A stretch of DNA of 64,000 nucleotides from Drosophila persimilis (taxonomy: Eukaryota > Arthropoda > Insecta > Diptera > Drosophilidae): NCBI RefSeq assembly GCF_003286085.1, contig NW_020825366.1:186001-250000 (forward strand), in the 5' to 3' direction. Positions 55,074 to 64,000 of this stretch are shown piece by piece. Every line of letters starts with the position of its first letter. The stretch's first letter is position 1. Below the pieces are notes generated by a model that was given only the letters and a program-made list of their open reading frames with translations, was not told the origin of the DNA and did not search any database. A program made the translations under genes and the position numbers.

Positions 55074-56097
55074 CTAGACATACAGCAGATCCATCACAAG
55101 AACTTGATGGTTATTCTTGGCCAGAGTGACCACATAACCTTCGGATGTGATCTTCAAGCCGCAGCAACGTGAAACATTCAGTTGAGGAAACTCGAAGACC
55201 GACTTGAAAACACCGTCGCTCCCGTAGCAGGTCACATGGAAGCGATATCCATGGGTATCCCCAATGAGCAAATCCCCAGCACTGGATATATCAATGTCCG
55301 TGGGGTAGCAGGATACCCTCTCGTTGCCAATGCGATAGAGGAACACTGTCCTTGAAAACGGTCACGCCATGAGCCTTCATATCGCAAAGGTAGAAAACAT
55401 TGTCGCGTATGGCTATGTCCGAGGGTTCACGCACAAAGACACTGCAGTCGAACCAGTGCAACAGCATACCCTCCTCGGATATAACAAAGACAGTCGGCGA
55501 GACACTATCGACGGCCACAATATGACCCTTGGCGGTGACAGCCAACCCGGTCACAATATCCATAAACCTGATGGAAATCTTGAACATATATGTGCCGCAC
55601 CTAGAGAAGATCTGCATGCGAGAGCGTCCATTGCCGCGATCGCAGACAACGAAATTTCCATTGTGTTGGAAGACAGCCACTTTGCGGGGATAAAAAAGCT
55701 GGCCGTTCCGCTTGCCGGCATCGCCAAACTGGAACTTCAGGGCTCCCATTTTGGCGTATACAGCGATTCGGTGATTTTTCGAATCGGCAACAATGATGTC
55801 CTCGTCGATGCCCAAGCAAAAGCCATTCGGTGCATTTAATTGTCCATTGCCCGCACCCAGGCAGCCAAATTTCCACCCGATCTTCATGGGAGTGGCCTTA
55901 CTGTGAACGGCGCTTAAACTGTTGACAGAAGAATTGGCATCTGGCAGGCAGTAACCATTATTGTTGTTGAGTCCCACTTGGGCTGGTGCCTGGAGCGCCT
56001 GTTCGACCTCTTGCTGCTGCTGTTGTTGTTTAGCAAAACTTGGTCCGGCCCGATCCTCAGTCAAGGAGTTGGACATCAGTACATGAAAATTGGCCAT
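55074..56097 (-). pseudogene. Mei-P26-like NHL protein, copy F (5-bp deletion)
   Basis: Starts at the conserved ATG (56095-56097). It keeps the frame to about residue 250 of the NHL propeller. There a 5-bp deletion at about 55343 (GAGGAACACTG where other copies have GAGGAATTCGCCACTG) shifts the frame, ending after ~18 foreign residues. The C-terminal ~85 codons remain open in another frame. More diverged than the other copies (for example K166R, G269D, H323Y), yet it shares D298V with D and E. Probably non-functional, or a truncated propeller. Confidence 0.85.
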
Positions 56098-56671
56098 TCT
56101 TGAGCATGCTAAAAAAGTTGAATGCTTAGTAATTTTTTTTTATTTACTTAACAAGAATTTATATGCAGAAATTATATGGCGGTCGGATATGGTTTTTTTT
56201 TTTTTCATTGAATTTCAGAAAGTTTTAAATTCCCTGAATCAAAAGTCAAACCTTATTGAAAATATTACATTTTTCCATCTGAATATGAATTTTCTTATAC
56301 CTCATGTACAACCGCGAAATTTTGTTTGCATGTAGATTCTTGATTAATTGATCTACATGATCGATCCTTAGGTCCAGTCGTGTTCACTGTTAATGTAGCC
56401 ATCTAGCTTTTCTTCTTTTTAATCTAAATCTACTTATTTTTTTTGCACTAACCCTTGCACAACCACTTTTGTCGTACTTCAATTGCCGGCTAACTCGCTT
56501 CGCTCACTTACGCAGATTTGAGTAAAATATTTGACGAATACTTTTTTTTCTTAGACCCGTACTGTATGCTCATTTACACAAAAGTCTGACGATAATAATG
56601 ACGAAAGTCCGATCACAAAAGATTGTTAACTTTGACATTTAATCCCCAGGCACTCTAGATCAAGAAAAAAA
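56098..56671. other. NHL 5' spacer, DINE-free, unit F
   Basis: Sites Z, A and B are all uninterrupted, as in unit A, with a few substitutions. No gene. Confidence 0.6.
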
Positions 56672-57320
56672 CTAGGGGGAACGTTCTGAGTTGCTGCTGC
56701 GACCGAAAATCTATATTTATCCCCGAAACATAGTCAGTATTGCTCTCTTCCATCCAATGCAGCCGATTGCCTCTTTTGCCTTTTTTTTAAGACCAAATGC
56801 AGGAAAAATTTGTGAATTGTGGAAAGCGAGAATTCTGGATTTTTATACCCGATACTCTATTCGTCTGTCCGTCAGTTCATCCCTATGAACGCGTAGTGCT
56901 CAGAGACTATAAGAGCCAGAGCAACGACATTTTGTATCCAGACTTCTATAATATGTCACTGTTACAAGAATATTTCAAAACTTCGCCCCGCCCCCTTCCG
57001 CCCACACAAAGAACGACAATCTGTGGCATCCACAATTTCAAAGATATGAGAAACCAAAAAAAACGAGGGGGCATGTTGTGACTGGACTGAACGTGACGTC
57101 ACGCGCTGCGTAGCCACTGCAAATTGATTTGTTTCCTTTGGCTATACAAAAGATCTGATCTGATCCAGATTCAGCAATCTGATAGATATGGTCGTTATCT
57201 ATGATTCTGCGTTTTTAGTTTTCTCAAATCTGCAATATTGTGGATGCAACAGATTTTCGTCCTTTGTGTGGGCGGAAGGGGGTGTGGCGAAATTTTGAAA
57301 CAAACTCGTCTCGGTCCGAT
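56672..57320 (-). mobile_element. Old DINE-1-like element, left half, interrupted by the retroelement
   Basis: Begins CTAGGGGGAACG like the other old copies but has no BEL remnant. It ends at TCGGTCCGAT, directly followed by the LTR. The matching right half is at 13884-14470. Confidence 0.75.
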
Positions 57321-59669
57321 TGTGAGGGAGCGTACGCTCCACCCACATTTTTTCCACCCATCATCTTGCCGGCATTTTCCCACTGGAGGGACCCGAAATT
57401 ATTTCATTGGAATTAAGATTTTTGACTTTTTATTTTCTAGGTTTAAGCATTGACTGTTCAGTTTTAGGTTAAGGGGGAGGGGGGAAGGCCACGAAGGCCA
57501 CTTGTTATTAATTTTTTATTATACGGCCCGAGGGGTCTCTAAGCCCCACGTAGCTTGCTATTTTCTTAAAAGGGGGGCGAGTCGCGATCACGGCGGACGC
57601 CACTGGCTTTCCAGAACCAAGACCCAACAACAACGACGCAGCAGCGGCCAAAGGGATCCGAGGAAAACAACGGGATCCAGCGAGCCGCCGGCATCGACGC
57701 AGCAACAGGCAGAGAGGGAAGCATCGACAAGATAACCCAACAACAACGACGCTGCAGCGGCCAAAGAGAGACGAGGAAAAACAACGGGATCCAGCGAGCC
57801 GCCGGCATCGACGCAGCCACGGCAGAGAGGAAGGCGCTGACAAGATAAGCCAACAGCATCGACGCAGCAGCGGCCGAGGAGAAGCGCTGACAAGACAAGC
57901 CGACAGCATCAACGCAGCAGCGGCAGAAGAGGGCCGCTGAGAGCAGCAATCAAATCCAGCAACGACGCCCCAGCAGTGGAAAAGAGAGGGGAAATAACGA
58001 CGCTAGCCGCCCACGCCGACGCTGGATCGGCAGAGCCAGCAGAACGCCGGCTCTGAAGCTGGGAAAACGTGAAAAGGAAGTCAGTTAGAGGAGAGGCAGT
58101 CGTAGGAATCGGACGCGTTGACGGAAGAAAAAATCTGAGTGGCGCGCGAGAAGAAAAGGAACACACGTGGCGGACTACTTCGAAATTAACGCGATCAACA
58201 GTGCGCGAAGGATCCGGCATCGACACTACGTTTACGGAGGCGGGATCCTGCACCGGCGCTGCAATCCCGGGGAAAAGAGAAGGCTTTCGACAAGCACAAG
58301 CGTGGGAGTAGAGGGGTAAGCGAGTCTCAAGACGTGCATGCGGGCTGCTGAGCGGTGCGATAGGTAGGGAACCAAAGAAGAATAAAGTGAAATGTAACGA
58401 ATATAACGAAAACATAGCCTGGTCACCAACAATCTATATGCTAGGGAACCCGAATGCCAGGGGCTTCATCTTCTCCGCCCTTCCCCACGCCTCTTGCCCG
58501 AGTCTCCCTCTTTGGCTACACCCACGTGGTGATCCGTATTCGCTCCGGATGCCCGTCGGGGCCCCCGCGTGATTCCCCCAGTAGTTCGTAGCCCAACAGG
58601 ATCCTGAGACCGCTGTCCGGCGATTGCCTAGGCGTTCTCGGTGACAGCTGTTGGCGTTCCCCCCGCATGATTCCCTCCAGTAGTTTGTGACCCCGCAGTA
58701 CCCCAGTAGTTCCCAGGGTCCCGAAGGCGCTGTCCGACGATTGCCTAAGCCCTCTCGGCGATGCCTGCCCTGTATGATAAAGACTTTCGCAGTAACGTTT
58801 AGTCTGATAGTGTCCCGTAAGTGCTATCCGGCGACTGCCTAGGCACTCTCGGCGACGCTTGGCGATATCCCCGACCCCCCGTAGTAATTCTTAGTTCGAC
58901 AGCGTCCCGTAAGTGCTATCCGGCGATTGCCTAGGCACCCTCGGCGATGCTAGTCGATGTCTCCGACCCCGTAGCAATTCTTAGTTCGACAGTGTCCCGT
59001 GAGTACCATCCGGCGATTGCCTAGGTGCCCTCGGCGACGCTTGTCGATACCTCCGGCCCCGTAGTAGTCCTTAGTTCGACAGGATCCCGGGAGCGCTATC
59101 CGGCGATTGCCTAAGCCCTCCCGGCGATGCTTGCCGATATCTCCGACCCTCGTAGTAATTCTTAGTCCGACGGAACCCCCGCGAGTGCTGTCCGGCGATA
59201 GCCTAGGTACTCGCGGTGGTATTTGTCGGTATCCCCGCATAGCAAAGACCTTCGTAGCAATTTTTAGTCCGACAAGGTCCCGTGAGTGTTATCCGGCGAT
59301 GGCCTAGACACTCTCGGTGATACATGTTGGTTTCCCCGCATAGCACCGACCTTCGTAGTAGTTCTTAGTTCGACGGGATCCCGAGAGCGCTGTCCGGCGA
59401 TCGCCTAAGCCCTCTCGGCGATGCCTGTCGATATCTCCGACCCTCGTAGTAATTCTTAGTCCGACAGGGCCACGTAAGCGCTGTCCGGCGGTTGCCACTG
59501 CCACGCCCCGTACTGTTCCCTTTCCTCTCGGTCGCTCCTGTCTGGGGATTGCCTCCCTGTCCCGTCGACGGCCCCGAACTCGGAGTCCCGGCAAATTATA
59601 AATATTGCTGTAATTTCGACCCTGGAGTAGACTGAGATATGTACCCCAGCCCAGGATCGCTTCCTTACA
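57321..59669 (+). mobile_element. Complete 5' LTR of the Ulysses/Osvaldo-like element, copy 3 (2349 bp)
   Basis: TGTGAGGGAG to TTACA, with the 14-bp palindrome at 57327-57340. Same structure as 11041-13883 but two 114-bp units instead of three and two fewer 193-bp dimers. Preceded by CGAT. Confidence 0.9.
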
Positions 59670-59671
59670 GA

Positions 59672-59689
59672 TGGCGCCCGAGCAGGGAC
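59672..59689 (+). promoter_or_regulatory. Primer-binding site (tRNA-Lys type), copy 3
   Basis: TGGCGCCCGAGCAGGGAC, identical to 3447-3464, two bases after the LTR. Confidence 0.85.
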
Positions 59690-60112
59690 TCCGGGATTCC
59701 GTTATGTTTTGGGGCGCTAAGTAGAACAGTTGATCAGAAAACGAGTAGCAGAAGGAATCGGGACTGTACCACGCGCAAGCATGGCCAGTCGGAATCATTA
59801 GGCCAAGAATAGCTGTATATCCCTGGAAAACAAACAACCGCACGTGAGGTCGCCCATTATTCACGTACAGCCGAGACTGGCTTCCCTAACCTCCCTAGCA
59901 ATAGCGTCAGCGCGTGGCCGCCGCGCCCACACGAGGAGGAGAACGCCGTGGCGAGACGGCAGAGAAAGAGAACCGAGCCGAAGCTGGGCAGAGATCGCAA
60001 GAAAGAGAGCGACACGCACGCGGCGAGCAGCGAGTCGTGAGCTGTAGACGCCGAACGGGCATCGGAACCCTCCCGTAGACCGACCGTCCCGGCTATATAT
60101 GTCGGACCCAGA

Positions 60113-60440
60113 TCCAGCGTTCAAGCAGTCAGCGCCCGGCGTCAGCGAAGAGCAGTCAGTATCCAGCGTTCAAGCAGTCAGCGCCCGGCGTCAGCGAAGA
60201 GCAGTCAGTATCCAGCGTTCAAGCAGTCAGCGCCCGGCGTCAGCGAAGGACAGTCGGTATCCAGCGTTCAAGCAGTCAGTGCCCGGCGTCAGCGAAGAGC
60301 AGTCGGTATCCAGCGTTCAAGCAGTCAGTGCCCGGCGTCAGCGAAGAGCAGTCAGTATCCAGCGTTCAAGCAGTCAGTGCCCGGTGTCAGCGAAGAGCAG
60401 TCAGTATCCAGCGTTCAAGCGGTCAGCGCCCGGTATCAGC
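60113..60440 (+). repeat. 49-bp leader minisatellite, copy 3
   Basis: Six to seven units, same consensus as at 371. Shares the GAAGGACAG variant unit with copy 2. Confidence 0.85.
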
Positions 60441-60953
60441 GAAAGGAGGAGTCAGTGTCCCGCATTCGAAGCATTCGAAGGGAGTCAATGCCCAGCCTTC
60501 AAAGTGATCGGTCAGCGTTCAGCCATCAACACGAGACGAGATCCAGCGCTTAAACCAACGAACCCAGCACGACCAGGACGACAAGGACAATTCCAAGGAC
60601 AACGATAGCAAGGACTATTGACCGGCCCAGCAAGGATCAACAGTCAGGACAATTCCAAGGACAACGATAGCAAGGACCATCGACCGGCCTAGCAAGGGTC
60701 GATCCCCAGGCTACTATAAAGACCGACGACAACCACGACCATCGACCAGGACCCCAAACAGCAAGGACTCCAAGGACGCCCCACTGTACAACCGTGTTAA
60801 CCGCGCATACGCCGTGCTTCCGTGACTAACCCCAAGGACGCCGGTATTCAGCGCGTTACCTAAGAAAAAGATTCTACCGGAGGGTCAATACGTGATACTA
60901 CCGTCGGAAACGCGAAAGACTTCGAAGTGCCAGTTCGACCACCGTGCTTCGAC

Positions 60954-62218
60954 ATGGGGGTACAGTGGATTTCGTATCGGCGCAAGGACGAATTGCAGGC
61001 CATCGCCGTCGAATTCGGCCTCGGTGAAACCGGGACAGTGGACGAACTGCGCAGCCGGATCTCGGCCTTCATCTCGCGCGGCGAACATCCGACGGCGATC
61101 GAAAGGCGGATCAAAGAGCTCGGAACGGTCTTCGACAGCGCGCCCAGCCCGAGGAACCCGAGGAACACATCCACGTCGCCGGGACCGAGTCAACGTGAAC
61201 AGAAGGAAGGGATCTGTGCGGAACAGCCCCTATCCATCGTAATTCCCGAGTCCCGCGCGCAGCTCAAGGTCCTGGGTACAGTGACTCTAGCCGGCTTGAA
61301 GCCACGACCGACCGACGACATGGTGATAATCACTACCAGCACCGCTTCCCCGAGGAAGCCGGAACTTCGCGACCCGGAAGGGAAGAAATCTCCTTCGCCG
61401 CCCTCGCCGATAAGCTGCGCAATTGGGGCCTGAAGTTCGACGGACACTCGGATGCGCTGGCTTTCATCGAACGGTTGGAGGAAAGGGTCGACTCACATGG
61501 CGGGAGTCCAGCACAACTGCCGCGAGCCATCTCCGGGTTACTAACTGGCAAGGCAGAAGGATGGTTCAGGACGTTCCAGATGCAAGGCAAGCCATGGACC
61601 GAGTTCCGGAAAGAGTTCTTGGAGTTCTTCCTACCCCCGCGATACTTTCAGCGCTTGGAAGATACGATCCGCTCCCGTCACCAACGACCCCGAGAAGCCT
61701 TTCAGGACTACTTGATCGACCTCCGACTCATGATGCAACGAGCTCAGTATACTCCAGACAGGGAGCTGGACAGGATCTACGAGAACCTTCGGCCGGAATA
61801 CCAACTGTTCACCCGTAGGCATGAGTTCGAGACGTTGCGAGAACTGACCCACTTGATAGTAGCGTACGAGACAACGCGGGACCGCGAACAAACCCGCCAC
61901 GCTTACGACCGCCCAGATACGAAACCCAGAACGACATCATACCAAGGACCCGGATTAGCCACCCCGCAGCAGGCTCCTCCGGACGACACCGGGCCCTCCC
62001 GGAGCGCCGAGACGGCAAGCCGCGTAGTGACCCAGGATGGAGATCAGCCGGTGAACCCACGCCGGGCCTGTCGGAATTGCGGAGAGGAAGGTCATTTCAG
62101 CAGTTCATGCAGGAATCGGCGAGTGTTATTCTGTTGGGAGTGTGGTCGCCGCGGCATCCGGACGATCGACTGCTGTAGGCTGTCCGAGTCGGGAAACGGA
62201 CCGAGTCTCCGCTCGTAA
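60954..62218 (+). pseudogene. gag: gag, copy 3 (1-nt deletion)
   Basis: ATG at 60954. One T is missing at about 61251 (CCCGAGTCCCGC versus CCCGAGTTCCCGC in copies 1 and 2), ending the first frame by 61433. The remaining capsid-like region and both zinc-knuckle motifs are uninterrupted in one frame to TAA at 62216-62218, showing that the deletion in copies 1 and 2 is a lesion and not the native state. Confidence 0.85.
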
Positions 62219-64000
62219 GGGAACCGATCGGAGACATACCTCCAGGGCCCCCTGGAGTAACTCATCCCTTAAGTTTGGAAGGAGGCAGGATCGCCGCGTT
62301 AGTAACCATCGAAGGAGTACCGCTCACAGCTACCCTCGACACAGGAGCGACGCGGTCGTTCGTCAGTCAACGCATCGCTCATGAAGTAAGTACCGGAGGG
62401 AACGCACGGAATATAAGGACTACCGTCCGCCTGGCAGACGGTACAGCAAAGGAGGTGACGCAAGCAGTTTCGGTCAAGGTACGTCTGGATCAACAGGAAA
62501 CGCGGGTGATTCTATTAGTCCTACCCATGGTAGTGGACGACATCATACTGGGGCTCGATTTCCTTTGCGGCGTCCAGACCATAATACAATGCGGCCGAGC
62601 GTACTTGCAGTTGACCCAGCGGGCGATCCGGGAAACCTACCCGATCCCCACATCATCCTCGACTCGGCCCCGCATGGTTACTTTTAGTGACGAACGTCCA
62701 GCGACGGCATCCGCTGCTCCTACCCCCTCGACCGATCCAACAGCGACCCACCGGACGAAACCAACGCACCAGAATCTCGAACCCGCCAGACCCAGCAATG
62801 TACCAGTGACAACGCACCTGAATCCCAACCACGCCAGACCCAGCAACGTAACAGTGACAACGCACCTGAATCCCAACCACGCCAGATCCAGCCATGTACC
62901 AGTGACAACGCACCAGAATCTCGAACCCGCCAGACCCAGCAATGTACCAGTGACAACGCACCAGAATCTCGAACCCGCCAGACCCAGCAACGCCACCCGA
63001 ACCCAACCCACGATTCGATACGACCACGCCAGAATCATCAACGAAGCTACGACAGAGACGACTGCGACACCGCTGGACACACCCAGGGCCAGTCCGTCCG
63101 CCCCGAAGAACACCCGGAGTAACGAAACCACGCCGGAGACGACTGCGACACCGCTGGACGCACCCAGGGCCAGTCCGTCTGCCTCGAAAACCACCCAGAG
63201 TATCCCTAACAGGACAACTCTTCTAAGCCTCGACCACGCCAGAACCCGAAGTGACATCAGGACAACGCTTCCAAGTCTCGACCACGCCAGACCCAGCCGC
63301 AATACAAGGACAACGCTTCTAAGCTTCGACCACGCCGGATCCAGCAACGATACCAGGACAACGCATCAAAGCCCCGACCGAGACGGACCCGGCGGCGCTA
63401 AAAATACAACCCGATCGACGCGAGCCAAATCAGACATGGCCAGCCCACACAGCGCACCCATCGTACTGGTGGGAAAGAAGACAGGCGAGATGCGGATGTG
63501 CGTAGACTACCGACAGCTCAACGCGCAATCAATACCCGACGCCTACCCGCTGCCCAGGAGCAACCACATCATCGAGAGGCTCCGTAACGCGCGTTACATC
63601 TCGACGTTGGACCTCAAGAACGGGTATTGGCAGATCCCTATGGCCGAGGGGAGCCGAGAATGCACCGCCTTCACCGTTCCGGGCCGAGGACTCTTCCATT
63701 GGAAGGTGATGCCGTTCGGACTACACTCAGCATCGGCTACATTCCAGCGGGCCTTGGACAGCGTCATCGGACCACAGATGGAACCCAACGCCTTTGCTTA
63801 CCTCGTCGATATCATTGTCATCGGAGCGGCACTGGAAGAACACGTCGACCATCTGCGAGAGGTTTTCCGAAGACTGCGGGAAGCCAATCTAAGATTAAAC
63901 CAAAAGAAATGCAGCTTTTTCCAGAAAAGCATCGCATATCTGGGACATGTCATTAGTGAGCGGGGTATACACACCGACCCAGATAAGATCGTCGCCGTCC
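62179..64000 (+). pseudogene. pol: pol, copy 3 (partial, RT active site changed)
   Basis: Open from 62179 through protease (DTGAT), the 16-residue repeat linker and reverse transcriptase to the window end. At 63799-63810 the catalytic motif reads YLVD instead of YLDD because of A to T at 63806, removing one of the two metal-binding aspartates. Reverse transcriptase of this copy should be inactive even though the frame is open. Confidence 0.85.
62191..62271 (+). promoter_or_regulatory. Putative -1 frameshift site and pseudoknot, gag-pol, copy 3
   Basis: GGGAAAC at 62191-62197, in phase with the uninterrupted C-terminal gag frame, followed by the same two potential stems as at 5932-6012. Confidence 0.7.

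Larger units (their letters stand above)
59670..64000 (+). mobile_element. Ulysses/Osvaldo-like retrotransposon, copy 3: internal region, cut by window end
   Basis: Leader, gag, frameshift signal and pol to within reverse transcriptase. Leader variants not in copies 1-2 include extra bases at about 59830 (ACAAACAACCG) and about 60077-60098. It lacks the 2-nt gag deletion of copies 1 and 2 but has its own lesions. Confidence 0.9.

Overview
The window reads as repeat-dense, non-single-copy Drosophila DNA. It holds DINE-1/Helentron-type elements with a (GTCY)n microsatellite, a 412/mdg1-type retrotransposon with a tRNA-Arg primer site, BEL/Pao remnants, and a large Ulysses/Osvaldo-like Gypsy element with a tRNA-Lys-type primer site. 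The only non-transposon coding sequence I can support is an intronless 342-residue protein. It consists of a poly-Q leader plus an NHL beta-propeller most like that of Mei-P26. It is present six times, always on the minus strand. This looks like an ampliconic gene array in heterochromatin or on a sex chromosome; chromosome and species cannot be read from the sequence.

Layout. 1-13883: GC-rich Ulysses/Osvaldo-like retrotransposon DNA on the + strand, arranged as partial internal region (1-2726), 5'-truncated LTR (2727-3444), complete internal region (3445-11040) and complete 3' LTR (11041-13883). 13884-57320: the NHL array. Each unit is built as gene 3' flank, NHL gene, T-rich spacer, old DINE-1 and BEL/Pao remnant. 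Copies A (14736-15764), D (39908-40936) and E (45515-46543) are intact. Copy B is split by a roughly 10.5-kb 412-like element (18260-28751). Copy C is a duplicate of the right half of that disrupted gene. Copy F (55074-56097) is frameshifted. 57321-64000: a second Ulysses/Osvaldo-like element, entered from its 5' LTR and cut by the window edge within reverse transcriptase.

How it was assembled. Full-length DINE-1 copies sit in T or A runs, and exchange between them appears to have multiplied a short spacer. Two near-identical tandem duplications (about 3.51 kb at 27737-34773 and about 3.81 kb at 47437-55063) copied gene, LTR and BEL pieces. The CGAT site and host DNA to the right of the left retroelement (13884 on) and to the left of the right retroelement (up to 57320) are the two halves of one old DINE-1 copy. 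One insertion therefore seems to have been duplicated together with its host block.

No retroelement copy here looks autonomous. The Ulysses/Osvaldo-like copies have different gag frameshifts, an in-frame TGA in pol in one copy, and a changed reverse-transcriptase catalytic aspartate in another. All three keep a convincing -1 ribosomal frameshift signal between gag and pol: a G_GGA_AAC slippery site 7 nt before a predicted pseudoknot. The complete internal region also has a third, non-envelope-like ORF behind a splice-acceptor-like site.
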